Notes under the pieces: generated by a model
Told to the model about the DNA's origin: nothing
The model's database searches: none
The model's input: the letters and a program-made list of their open reading frames with translations, nothing else
DNA from: Methylopila sp. Yamaguchi
GTDB lineage: Bacteria; Pseudomonadota; Alphaproteobacteria; Rhizobiales; Methylopilaceae
Direction of reading: 5' to 3'
Assembly: GCF_002897035.1 (NCBI RefSeq)
Contig: NZ_BAUX01000009.1
Coordinates: 1-64,000 of the forward strand
Length of the DNA: 64,000 nt
Translations under genes and position numbers: made by a program
Shown here: one piece after another, positions 30,002-37,765 of the stretch
Layout of the letters: every line of letters begins with the position of its first letter
Position numbering within the stretch: position 1 is the first letter of the stretch

Positions 30002-30751
30002 ATGACCGAGACGCCGTCGTCGCACCTCGAAACGCCCCGCTTTCTCGACGCCGGGGAGGCCGCGCTCGTGGTGGAGTTCGGCGCGACGGTCGATCCCGCG
30101 GTCAACGACCGCGTGCTGGCGCTCGACGCCGCGCTGCGCGCGCGGACGCCCGAGGGCGTCACCGAAACCGTCCCGACCTACCGCTCGCTGATGATCCACT
30201 ACGACCCGCTGACCCTCGACCGCGGCGCGCTGGTGGAGGCGGTGAAGGGCCTGAGCCGGGCCGAGGCCGCTGAGCGCGCGCCCGGCCGCGCCTGGATCGT
30301 GCCCTGCTGCTACGAACCCGCCTTCGGCGAGGACCTGGCCGAGGTCGCAGACAAGGTCGGGCTTACCCCGGACAAGGTCGTGGCGCTGCATTCCGGCGCC
30401 GAATACCGCGTCTACATGTACGGCTTCGCGCCCGGCTTCGCCTATCTGGGCGGGCTGCCGCAGGCGCTCGGCCTGCCGCGCCGACCGACGCCGCGCCCGC
30501 CCCATTCCGAGGGCGCGCTGATGATCGGCGGCGGCCTCGCCGCCGTCGCCTCCTTCCCGATGCCGACGGGCTGGTACGTCTTGGCGCGCACGCCCGAGCG
30601 GCTGTTCTCGGCGCGGCGCGATCCGACCTTTCTGTTCGAGGCGGGCGACACGCTCCACTTCGAGGCCGTCGACGCCGCGGCCTTCGCGGAACTCGACGCC
30701 CGGGCCGGCGCCGGCGAGGTGGTGGCGCGTCTCGTGGAGCCGCAGGCGTGA
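30002..30751 (+). CDS. pxpB: 5-oxoprolinase subunit PxpB
   Basis: 249-residue KipI/PxpB-family subunit of the ATP-dependent prokaryotic 5-oxoprolinase PxpABC, which opens 5-oxoproline to glutamate. The family signature MYGFAPGFAYLGGLP and the C-terminal PTGWYVLARTPERLF are visible. The ATG at 30002 follows GGGAGG. The pxpC GTG overlaps its TGA (GTGA). Second possible role, as kinase inhibitor KipI in Bacillus, is not supported here because no sporulation genes exist and pxpA is in the same operon. Confidence 0.93.
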   Translation: MTETPSSHLETPRFLDAGEAALVVEFGATVDPAVNDRVLALDAALRARTPEGVTETVPTYRSLMIHYDPLTLDRGALVEAVKGLSRAEAAERAPGRAWIVPCCYEPAFGEDLAEVADKVGLTPDKVVALHSGAEYRVYMYGFAPGFAYLGGLPQALGLPRRPTPRPPHSEGALMIGGGLAAVASFPMPTGWYVLARTPERLFSARRDPTFLFEAGDTLHFEAVDAAAFAELDARAGAGEVVARLVEPQA

Positions 30752-31755
30752 CGGCGGCGCGACTGAAGATCCTCTCCGGCGCTGGGGCGACCCTGCAGGA
30801 CGCGGGACGCCACGGCTACATGCGCTACGGCGTGACCCCGGCGGGCCCAATGGACCCGCTGGCTTTCGCGACCGCCAACAGGGCGCTTGGAAATGACCTC
30901 GATGCCACCGCGGTCGAGGTCTCGGTCGGCGGGCTTTCCGTCGTGACCGAGGGCCCGCTCGACGTGGCGATCGCGGGCGGCGGCTTCCGCATCGAGCACG
31001 ACGGCCGGGCGCTGCCGTCCAACGTCGCTCTGACGCTAAAGCCCGACAGCCTCCTGACGCTGAAGGCTGGCGCGGACGGCGCCTGGGGGTATCTCGCCGT
31101 CGGGGGCGGGATCGACGTGGCCCCGACGCTCGGCTCGGCCGCCACCCACACCCGCTCCGGCTTCGGCGGGCTCGACGGGCGCGCCCTGCGGGCCGGCGAC
31201 GCGCTGGTCGTCGACGCCGCCAGGGCGACGCTCGGCGAGCCCGCGGCGATGACCGTCCCTTGGCTCGACCGCCGTCCGGACCGCATCCGGGTCGTGCTCG
31301 GTCCCCAGGCGGACGCCTTCGTCCCGGACGAGATCGAGGCCTTTCTGAACGAAGGCTGGACCGTGACGGCGCGCGGCGACCGCATGGCGTGCTTCCTGAA
31401 GGGACGGCCGCTACGCCATGCGGCGGGCCACGACATCGTCTCGGACGGGATCGCCATGGGCGCGATCCAGGTTCCGGGCGACGGACTGCCGATCGTGCTG
31501 ATGGCGGACCGTCAGCCGACCGGCGGCTACCCCAAGATCGCGACCGTGATCGGCGCCGACATCGGCCGCCTCGCCCAGGCGCAAGCCGGCGTGATGATGC
31601 GCTTCGCCGCAGTCTCCATCGAAGAGGCCGTCAACGCCCGCCGTGCGGAGCGCGCCGCGCTTGTCCCGGCCATCCGCCTCGAGCCGGTCGTCCGCACCGT
31701 CTTCAGCTCCGAGTTCCTGCTCGGCCTGAACCTTATCGACGGCGTCACCGCGTGA
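30748..31755 (+). CDS. pxpC: 5-oxoprolinase subunit PxpC
   Basis: 335-residue KipA/AHS2-family subunit working with PxpB. The family start [20 protein letters not shown] and [19 protein letters not shown] is clear, as are [10 protein letters not shown] and the C-terminal [19 protein letters not shown] (the Gly-Gly-Tyr-Pro block). GTG start overlapping the pxpB stop by four bases, implying translational coupling and a PxpBC complex. Confidence 0.93.
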   Translation: MTAARLKILSGAGATLQDAGRHGYMRYGVTPAGPMDPLAFATANRALGNDLDATAVEVSVGGLSVVTEGPLDVAIAGGGFRIEHDGRALPSNVALTLKPDSLLTLKAGADGAWGYLAVGGGIDVAPTLGSAATHTRSGFGGLDGRALRAGDALVVDAARATLGEPAAMTVPWLDRRPDRIRVVLGPQADAFVPDEIEAFLNEGWTVTARGDRMACFLKGRPLRHAAGHDIVSDGIAMGAIQVPGDGLPIVLMADRQPTGGYPKIATVIGADIGRLAQAQAGVMMRFAAVSIEEAVNARRAERAALVPAIRLEPVVRTVFSSEFLLGLNLIDGVTA

Positions 31756-31771
31756 CGCAACGGAGAGCCAC

Positions 31772-32593
31772 ATGAACCAACCCGTCGATCACGCCGGCCT
31801 CGCTCCCGCGACGCCGTTCCGCACGGCGGCCGACGCCCGCCGCGCGATCCGCAGCGGCGCCTGGACCGGCCACACCGTCGGCCTCGCCCCGGCCCACGTG
31901 CAAGGCAACCTGATGATCCTCCCCGCGGATCTCGCGGGCGACTTCCTGCGCTTTTGCCAAGCGAATCCGAAGCCCTGCCCGCTGCTCGGCGTGTCCGAGC
32001 CCGGAGCGCGGCGGCTTCCCGCCCTCGGGCTCGACCTCGACCTCGCCACCGACGCGCCTGGGTATCGCGTGTTCGAGCACGGCGAGCTGACCGCCGAGGT
32101 CCCCGATCTGGAGGCGATCTGGCGCGACGACTTCGTGACCTTCGTCATCGGCTGCTCGTTCTCGTTCGAGGAGGCGCTGCTCGCCGCCGGCGTGCCGCTG
32201 CGGCACGTCGCGGAAGGCCGCAACGTCGCGATGTACAAGACCGCGATCCCGACGACCGCCGCCGGCCCGTTCCATGGGCCGCTGGTCGTCTCGATGCGGC
32301 CCATGAAGGCCGCGGACGCCATCCGCGCCATCCAGATCACCGGCCGCCTGCCGGCGGTGCACGGCGCGCCGGTGCACATCGGCGATCCGTCGCTGATCGG
32401 GATCGCCGACATCGCCGCGCCCGACTTCGGCGACCCCGTCGCAATCCTACCGGACGAGCTGCCGGTGTTCTGGGCGTGCGGCGTCACTCCGCAGGCCGTC
32501 GCGATGGCGGCGAAGCCCGCGCTGTGCGTCACCCACGCCCCCGGCCTGATGCTGATCACGGATCTTCTGAACCGAGACCTCGCCTTCGTCTGA
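31772..32593 (+). CDS. D-glutamate cyclase-family protein (DUF1445 putative hydro-lyase)
   Basis: 273-residue member of the family formerly DUF1445 (PF07286), with conserved [38 protein letters not shown] and [10 protein letters not shown] blocks. A eukaryotic relative (DGLUCY) is associated with interconversion of D-glutamate and 5-oxo-D-proline, which would fit its place among 5-oxoprolinase genes. Bacterial members are mostly named only putative hydro-lyase. ATG at 31772 after GGAGAG, 16 bases after pxpC, so in the same operon. Biochemical role is inference. Confidence 0.88.
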   Translation: MNQPVDHAGLAPATPFRTAADARRAIRSGAWTGHTVGLAPAHVQGNLMILPADLAGDFLRFCQANPKPCPLLGVSEPGARRLPALGLDLDLATDAPGYRVFEHGELTAEVPDLEAIWRDDFVTFVIGCSFSFEEALLAAGVPLRHVAEGRNVAMYKTAIPTTAAGPFHGPLVVSMRPMKAADAIRAIQITGRLPAVHGAPVHIGDPSLIGIADIAAPDFGDPVAILPDELPVFWACGVTPQAVAMAAKPALCVTHAPGLMLITDLLNRDLAFV

Positions 32594-32646
32594 TCTCACG
32601 CCGCGGGTCCGGGACGCCCGGCCGCGACCCTCAAGGGAGAGCTTCG

Positions 32647-33930
32647 ATGTGGCTGAAAGACACGAACGCCAGCGAAAGGCGTGTCCTGACGGCGGCCTTC
32701 GCCGGCTACGGCGTCGATGCGTTCGACTACATGATCTACACCTTCATGATCTCGACGCTCGCGGTGGTGTGGGGTCTTTCGAAGACCGAGGCCGGCAACA
32801 TCGCGACCGCCGCGCTGATCACCTCCGCCATCGGCGGTTGGGCCGCGGGCGTGCTGGCGGACCGCTTCGGCCGGGTGCGTGTCCTCCAGCTCACCGTCGC
32901 CTGGTTCTCGGTGTTCACGGTGCTGAGCGGGTTCACCAACTCCTACGAGCAGCTGCTGTTCACGCGCGCCATGCAGGGCTTCGGCTTCGGCGGCGAGTGG
33001 TCGGTCGGATCGGTGCTGATCGCCGAGTCGATCCAGGCGCGCTATCGCGGCAAGGCGGTCGGCTTGGTGCAGAGCAGCTGGGCCGTCGGCTGGGCCTGCG
33101 CGGCGATCGCCTACTGGGCGGTGTTCGCCTTCGTGGAGCCTGAGCTCGCCTGGCGCATCCTGTTCTGGCTGGGAGCGCTGCCCGCCGTCATCATCTTCTA
33201 CATCCGCCGCAAGGTTCAGGACCCGCAGGTCTACACCGACACCAAGGCCCGCATGCTGGAGCGCGGCGAGACGGGCAACTTTCTCGAGATCTTCTCGCGT
33301 CCGCTGATCGTCCGCACCCTGCTCGCCAGCCTGCTCGCGACCGGCATGCAGGGCGGCTACTACGCCGTCACCACGTGGCTGCCGACCTACCTCAAGACCG
33401 AGCGCAACCTTTCGGTGCTCAACACCAGCAGCTACCTGCTCGTGCTGATCCTCGGCTCCTTCATCGGCTATCTCACCAGCGCGTGGCTGTCGGACCGGAT
33501 CGGCCGGCGGAAGGGCTTCATCCTGTTCGGCGTCTGCGCCGGCGTGCTGGTGTCGAGCTACATGCTGATCCCGATCAACGACACGGCCATGCTGTTCCTC
33601 GGCTTTCCGCTGGGCTTCTTCCTGTCCGGCGTGTTTTCCGGCATGGGCGCCTTTCTGAGCGAGCTGTTCCCAAGCCGGGTGCGGGGCTCGGCGCAAGGCT
33701 TCTGCTACAACTTCGGCCGCGCCGTTGGGGCGATCTGTCCCGCGGTCGTCGGCCACCTCAGCGGCTCGCTCACGCTCGGTGTTGCGATCGGCGTAATGGC
33801 GGTCGCCGCCTACGCGCTCGTGGTGATCGCGGCCCTGCTGCTGCCCGAGACGGCCGGCCGGGAGCTCGAAGCCGACGATTCCCCGAGCGACGTCAAGAAC
33901 GCCGCGGCCCCGGCGGCCGCCGCAAGCTGA
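32647..33930 (+). CDS. MFS transporter of the 5-oxoproline cluster
   Basis: 427-residue transporter with 12 hydrophobic segments and major-facilitator signatures: AGVLADRFGRVRVLQL between TM2 and TM3, and SAWLSDRIGRRKGF in the second half. The start (YGVDAFDYMIYTFMISTL) resembles the sialate/aromatic-acid proton symporter subgroup. Placed between the D-glutamate cyclase-family gene and pxpA, it probably imports 5-oxoproline or a related acid. ATG at 32647 after GGGAGA. Confidence 0.88.
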   Translation: MWLKDTNASERRVLTAAFAGYGVDAFDYMIYTFMISTLAVVWGLSKTEAGNIATAALITSAIGGWAAGVLADRFGRVRVLQLTVAWFSVFTVLSGFTNSYEQLLFTRAMQGFGFGGEWSVGSVLIAESIQARYRGKAVGLVQSSWAVGWACAAIAYWAVFAFVEPELAWRILFWLGALPAVIIFYIRRKVQDPQVYTDTKARMLERGETGNFLEIFSRPLIVRTLLASLLATGMQGGYYAVTTWLPTYLKTERNLSVLNTSSYLLVLILGSFIGYLTSAWLSDRIGRRKGFILFGVCAGVLVSSYMLIPINDTAMLFLGFPLGFFLSGVFSGMGAFLSELFPSRVRGSAQGFCYNFGRAVGAICPAVVGHLSGSLTLGVAIGVMAVAAYALVVIAALLLPETAGRELEADDSPSDVKNAAAPAAAAS

Positions 33931-33946
33931 AGCGAGGAAAGAGCCG

Positions 33947-34711
33947 ATGCCGACCATCGACCTCAACGCCGACCTCGGCGAGGGCTTCGGCGCCTACGCC
34001 TGCGGCGACGACAGGGCGATGCTCGACGTCGTCACCTCGGCCAACGTCGCCTGCGGGCTGCACGCCGGCGACCCGGAGATCATGGCGAGCACCTTCGCCA
34101 TGGCCAAAGCCAAGGGCGTCGCCGTCGGCGCCCACCCCGGCTTCCCTGACCTTTGGGGATTCGGCCGCCGGCGTATGCCGTTCACGGCAGCCGAGATCGA
34201 GCGTCTCGTGGCCTACCAGGTCGGCGCGGCGCAGGCGCTCGCGGCCTACGCCGGCCACCGGATCACCTACGTTAAGGCGCATGGCGCGCTCGCGAATCTC
34301 GCCGCAGCCGAACGCGACGTGGCGGACGCCGTGGCGAAGGCGGTGAAGGCCGTCGATCCGACGCTCGCGCTGCTCGCGATCGCCCTGAGCGCGCAGGTTC
34401 CGGCGGGAGAGGCCGCGGGGCTCGCCGTGCACCAGGAGATCTTCGCCGACCGGGGGTACGACGAGGCCGGCCAGCTGATCGCGCGCGGCAAACCCGGCGC
34501 CCTGCTTCAGGACGCCGACGAGGCCGCGGACCGCGCCATCGCCATGGTCGAAGAGGGCGCGATCGTCACCACGTCAGGCGCGCGGCTTACGACCCCGATC
34601 CGCTCGATCTGCGTCCACGGAGATTCCGATTACGCCGTGGCCATGGCCAGGGCCGTCCGCCAGCGCCTGCGCGCGGCGGGCGTCCACCTCGCGGCGTTCG
34701 CAGCGGCCTGA
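33947..34711 (+). CDS. pxpA: 5-oxoprolinase subunit PxpA (LamB/YcsF family)
   Basis: 254-residue catalytic-type subunit completing PxpABC. Family blocks: DLNADLGEGFGAYACGDD at the N-terminus, ANVACGLHAGDPEIM, HPGFPDLWGFGRR, VKAHGALAN and EIFADRGYDEAGQLIARGKPG. ATG at 33947 after GAGGAA, 16 bases after the transporter stop. Last gene of the operon pxpB-pxpC-cyclase-MFS-pxpA; 36 bases later a gene converges from the other strand. Confidence 0.94.
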   Translation: MPTIDLNADLGEGFGAYACGDDRAMLDVVTSANVACGLHAGDPEIMASTFAMAKAKGVAVGAHPGFPDLWGFGRRRMPFTAAEIERLVAYQVGAAQALAAYAGHRITYVKAHGALANLAAAERDVADAVAKAVKAVDPTLALLAIALSAQVPAGEAAGLAVHQEIFADRGYDEAGQLIARGKPGALLQDADEAADRAIAMVEEGAIVTTSGARLTTPIRSICVHGDSDYAVAMARAVRQRLRAAGVHLAAFAAA

Positions 34712-34747
34712 GCAGTCCCGCGCCGCCGAACACGCAGCGTTTGGAAC

Positions 34748-35458
34748 TCAGCCTGCGGGCGTGGCCCGCTTCATCGCCAGGCCCGGCTTGCCGGCCTTCA
34801 GCCCCTGCACCATCGCGAGGTTGGCGCGCACCTTGTCGTCGGCCCGCGGGCTCGCCGCCGCCTGCAGAAGGATCTGCTCGGCTTTGGGCAGGTCGCGGTT
34901 CAGCGCGTAGGACAGTCCGAGGTTCGAAAGGATGGCGGGCTCGCCGGGGGCGATCTTCAGGGCCGCCTCATAGTAGCCCCGCGCCTCTCCGCTGCGCCCG
35001 AGCTGGTCGAGGATCGCGGCCTGCGCGTTCAGGATGCGCCAGTCCGGGCTTTCTGGCGCATGGGCGCGGCCGAGCACGTTCAGCGCGTCCTCCAGGCGGC
35101 CGGCGTCGGCCAACGAGCGGCCGTAGGCGCCGAGGATCTGCTTCTGCGAAGGATTCTTGATGCTCGCGCTTTCGAGCACCGCCAGCGCTTGGGCCTTCTG
35201 CCCTAGCGCGCGGAGCGTCACGCCGTAGGCGTAGGCCGTCGCGGCGTCGTTCGGGTTCTTCGCATAGGACGCGCCGTAGGACGCCGCCATCTTGCGCAGC
35301 TGCGCGTCCTTCGCCTCGGGCGTCGCGATCTCGCGCGACGCGCTGGTCTTGAAGATCGAGCCCGTGACGTCCCCGTCCGTCTTGCAGCCGGCGAGTCCTG
35401 CGGCGAACAATGCGACCGCAGCGAACCGGCCGAGCGCGAGCGTGGCGCTGGAAAGCAT
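34748..35458 (-). CDS. TPR lipoprotein, TadD-like
   Basis: 236-residue protein with a lipoprotein signal (lipobox LAGC, cysteine near residue 25 of the version starting at 35458) followed by three or four tetratricopeptide repeats (ATAYAYGVTLRALGQKAQAL, WRILNAQAAILDQLGRSGEA, AILSNLGLSYALNRDLPKAE). TadD proteins assist Flp pilus assembly, but no tad genes are in the window. The ATG at 35458 is preferred over 35512 because it begins the signal peptide. Divergent from ggt. Confidence 0.82.
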   Translation of the reverse strand: MLSSATLALGRFAAVALFAAGLAGCKTDGDVTGSIFKTSASREIATPEAKDAQLRKMAASYGASYAKNPNDAATAYAYGVTLRALGQKAQALAVLESASIKNPSQKQILGAYGRSLADAGRLEDALNVLGRAHAPESPDWRILNAQAAILDQLGRSGEARGYYEAALKIAPGEPAILSNLGLSYALNRDLPKAEQILLQAAASPRADDKVRANLAMVQGLKAGKPGLAMKRATPAG

Positions 35459-35517
35459 GATCGAGTCCCGAACAGCCGCGCCTCTCCCAGAGGCGTCCCC
35501 GTCCGAAGTCATAATCC

Positions 35518-35540
35518 GTTAACCCTAATGCGCGGTTAAC
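35518..35540. promoter_or_regulatory. GTTAACC/GGTTAAC dyad between the TPR lipoprotein and ggt
   Basis: GTTAACC (35518-35524) and GGTTAAC (35534-35540) are perfect 7-bp inverted arms with nine bases between. The site is in the 108-base divergent region, 27 bases before the ggt ATG. It does not match the CtrA TTAA-N7-TTAA spacing. It looks like a dimer operator. Confidence 0.45.
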
Positions 35541-35566
35541 AGCCTAATCCAGGTTATGATTTCAGG

Positions 35567-37336
35567 ATGCTCCTCCAGACGGCCCGCATGCGTTCGCTCC
35601 TGCGCCTCGCGCCCCTTCTCGCCGGGCTTGCGGTCTTCCCAGTCGCGGCTCAAGACTCGACGCACGCCGCCGAGGGCGCGCCGCCCGAGATCGCGACGGG
35701 CTTCGCGCCCAAGCCGCTCGTGCGCGCGCAGCGCTTCATGGCGGCGACCGCGAACGGCCACGCCACCGCCGCGGCCATCGCCATGCTGCGCGCCGGCGGT
35801 TCGGCGGCGGACGCCGCGATCGCCGCGCAACTGACCCTCGGCCTCGTCGAACCGCAGTCCTCAGGCCTCGGCGGCGGCGCGTTCGCCCTGGTGTGGAGCG
35901 CTCCGGAGAAGCGCCTTTTTACCTTCGACGGCCGCGAGACGGCTCCGGCGGCGGCCACGCCGACGCTGTTCCAGGATGAGCGCGGCGAGCCGCTGTCACG
36001 GCTGGACGCCGTCATCGGCGGGCTCTCGGTGGGGACGCCGGGAACGCCGCGGCTGCTGGAGCGCCTGCACCAGCGCTCAGGCCGCCTGCCTTGGGCGGAG
36101 CTGTTCGGTCCGGCGCTGCGCCTCGCCGAGGAGGGCTTCGCCGTTTCGCCCCGGCTCGCCGCTCAGATCGCCGACGACGCGGAGCGCCTGGCCCGAATCC
36201 CGGCGACCGCCGCCTATTTCCTGCCCGGCGGCCGACCTCTCCGGGCGGGCGAGACCCTCCGCAACCCCGCCTACGCCGAGACCCTCAAGGCGCTCCGGGA
36301 CGGCGGCGCCGACGCCTTCTATGAAGGGCCGATCGCCGTCGACGTCGTGCAGGCCGTTCGTTTCGCGCCGACGAATCCCGGCCTGCTCGCCGCCGGCGAC
36401 CTCGCGCGCTATCAGGTCGTCGAGCGCGACGCGGTCTGCGCGCCCTACCGACTCTATGAGATCTGCGGCATGGGCCCGCCCTCGTCCGGCGGGATCGCGG
36501 TCGCGCAGATTTTGGGGATGCTCGAACCCGCCGACATCGCAGGCCTCGGGCCTGCAAGCGCCGAGGCCTGGCGGCTGATCGGCGACGCCTCCCGCCTCGC
36601 CTTCGCCGACCGCGAGCGTTACGTCGCGGACCCCGCCTTCGTTCCGCAGCCGACCCGCGGCCTGCTCGCCCGCGACTATCTCGCCGATCGCGCCCGGCTG
36701 CTCTCCGGCCCCCGCGCGCTCGACGAGGCCCCGGCGGGACGGCCAAAATTCTCGCACGCCTTCGTCGACGGCGTGGCGTTGGACCTGCCGGCGACCAGCC
36801 ACCTGTCGATCGTCGACGCCGAGGGAAACGTGGTCTCCATGACCACAACCATCGAGGCCGGGTTCGGCTCCCGGCTCATGGCGAGGGGCTTCCTGCTGAA
36901 CAACGAGCTGACCGACTTCTCCTTCCGCAGCCACCGCGACGGGACGCCGGTCGCGAACCGTGTCGAGCCCGGCAAGCGACCGCGCTCCACCATGGCGCCG
37001 ACCATCGTGCTGAAGGATGGACGGCCCCTGCTCGCGCTCGGTTCGCCCGGCGGGTCGCAGATCGCCGGCTATGTGGCGAAGGCGCTGGTGGCGCGGCTGG
37101 ACTGGCGGATGGACATAGCCCAGGCGATCGCCCTGCCGAACCTCGTCAACCGCTACGGACCTTTCGAGCTGGAGGCGGGCACCTCCGCTGAGGCGCTGGG
37201 GCCCGCGCTGCAGGCGCTCGGCTTCCGCACGGTCGCGACCGACCTGACCTCGGGGATCCAGGCGGTCGAGATCGCGCCAGAAGGCCTGCTCGGCGCCGCC
37301 GACCCCCGCCGCGAGGGCGGGGCGAGCGGGGACTGA
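35567..37336 (+). CDS. ggt: Gamma-glutamyltranspeptidase
   Basis: 589-residue periplasmic Ntn-hydrolase that cleaves gamma-glutamyl bonds such as that in glutathione and self-cleaves before the catalytic threonine. A signal peptide spans residues 1-29. The large-subunit start (ATANGHATAAAIAMLRAGGSAADAA, given here only as a region near residues 60-84), nucleophile T410 in TSHLSIVDAEGNVVSMT, and GSPGGSQI of the small subunit are present. ATG at 35567; M at 35588 is an alternative. It lies 0.85 kb from the 5-oxoprolinase operon, suggesting linked gamma-glutamyl metabolism. Confidence 0.94.
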   Translation: MLLQTARMRSLLRLAPLLAGLAVFPVAAQDSTHAAEGAPPEIATGFAPKPLVRAQRFMAATANGHATAAAIAMLRAGGSAADAAIAAQLTLGLVEPQSSGLGGGAFALVWSAPEKRLFTFDGRETAPAAATPTLFQDERGEPLSRLDAVIGGLSVGTPGTPRLLERLHQRSGRLPWAELFGPALRLAEEGFAVSPRLAAQIADDAERLARIPATAAYFLPGGRPLRAGETLRNPAYAETLKALRDGGADAFYEGPIAVDVVQAVRFAPTNPGLLAAGDLARYQVVERDAVCAPYRLYEICGMGPPSSGGIAVAQILGMLEPADIAGLGPASAEAWRLIGDASRLAFADRERYVADPAFVPQPTRGLLARDYLADRARLLSGPRALDEAPAGRPKFSHAFVDGVALDLPATSHLSIVDAEGNVVSMTTTIEAGFGSRLMARGFLLNNELTDFSFRSHRDGTPVANRVEPGKRPRSTMAPTIVLKDGRPLLALGSPGGSQIAGYVAKALVARLDWRMDIAQAIALPNLVNRYGPFELEAGTSAEALGPALQALGFRTVATDLTSGIQAVEIAPEGLLGAADPRREGGASGD

Positions 37337-37356
37337 GCCCTAGGGGCCTCGCGGGA

Positions 37357-37692
37357 CTACGTTTCGGAGCGTCGGTCTTCGAAATGGACGGCGAGCCAGA
37401 CGGTGGGCCGGTCGGGGTCCGTGAAGGTGACCCGGTGCGCGACGCCGGCCGGGATCAGCATGTGATCTCCGGCCGACAGCGCGGTCTCGCCCGCGGCCGT
37501 CGCGATCCGCGCGCTCCCCGCCAGCACCAGCACCCATTCGTCATGGCCCTGAACGTAGGGCCGGTCCGCCGGAGTGGTCTGGCCCTGCGACACGATCCGC
37601 TCGATCCGGCAGCCCGGCCGCGTCAGGATGTCGGCGAACTGCTCCTCGTCGGACGCGTCAGGAAGCGGGTTCAGAAGATTGCCGAGCGTCAT
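37357..37692 (-). CDS. Cupin-domain protein
   Basis: 111-residue single-domain cupin. Cupin motif 1 (GHDEWVLVLAGSARI, with His and Glu metal ligands) and motif 2 (GDHMLIPAGVAHRV) are visible. Probably a small metal-binding protein; such proteins may be enzymes or auxiliary sensors and the substrate is not evident. Converges with ggt and lies just beyond the TIGR02302 gene on the same strand with a 73-base gap. Confidence 0.82.
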   Translation of the reverse strand: MTLGNLLNPLPDASDEEQFADILTRPGCRIERIVSQGQTTPADRPYVQGHDEWVLVLAGSARIATAAGETALSAGDHMLIPAGVAHRVTFTDPDRPTVWLAVHFEDRRSET

Positions 37693-37765
37693 CGAGCTGA
37701 CCGAGAACTGCGCAGCGGACCGGCGCCTGCCGCCGCTGCGGTCGGAGGAGCGACGGACGCCGGCG

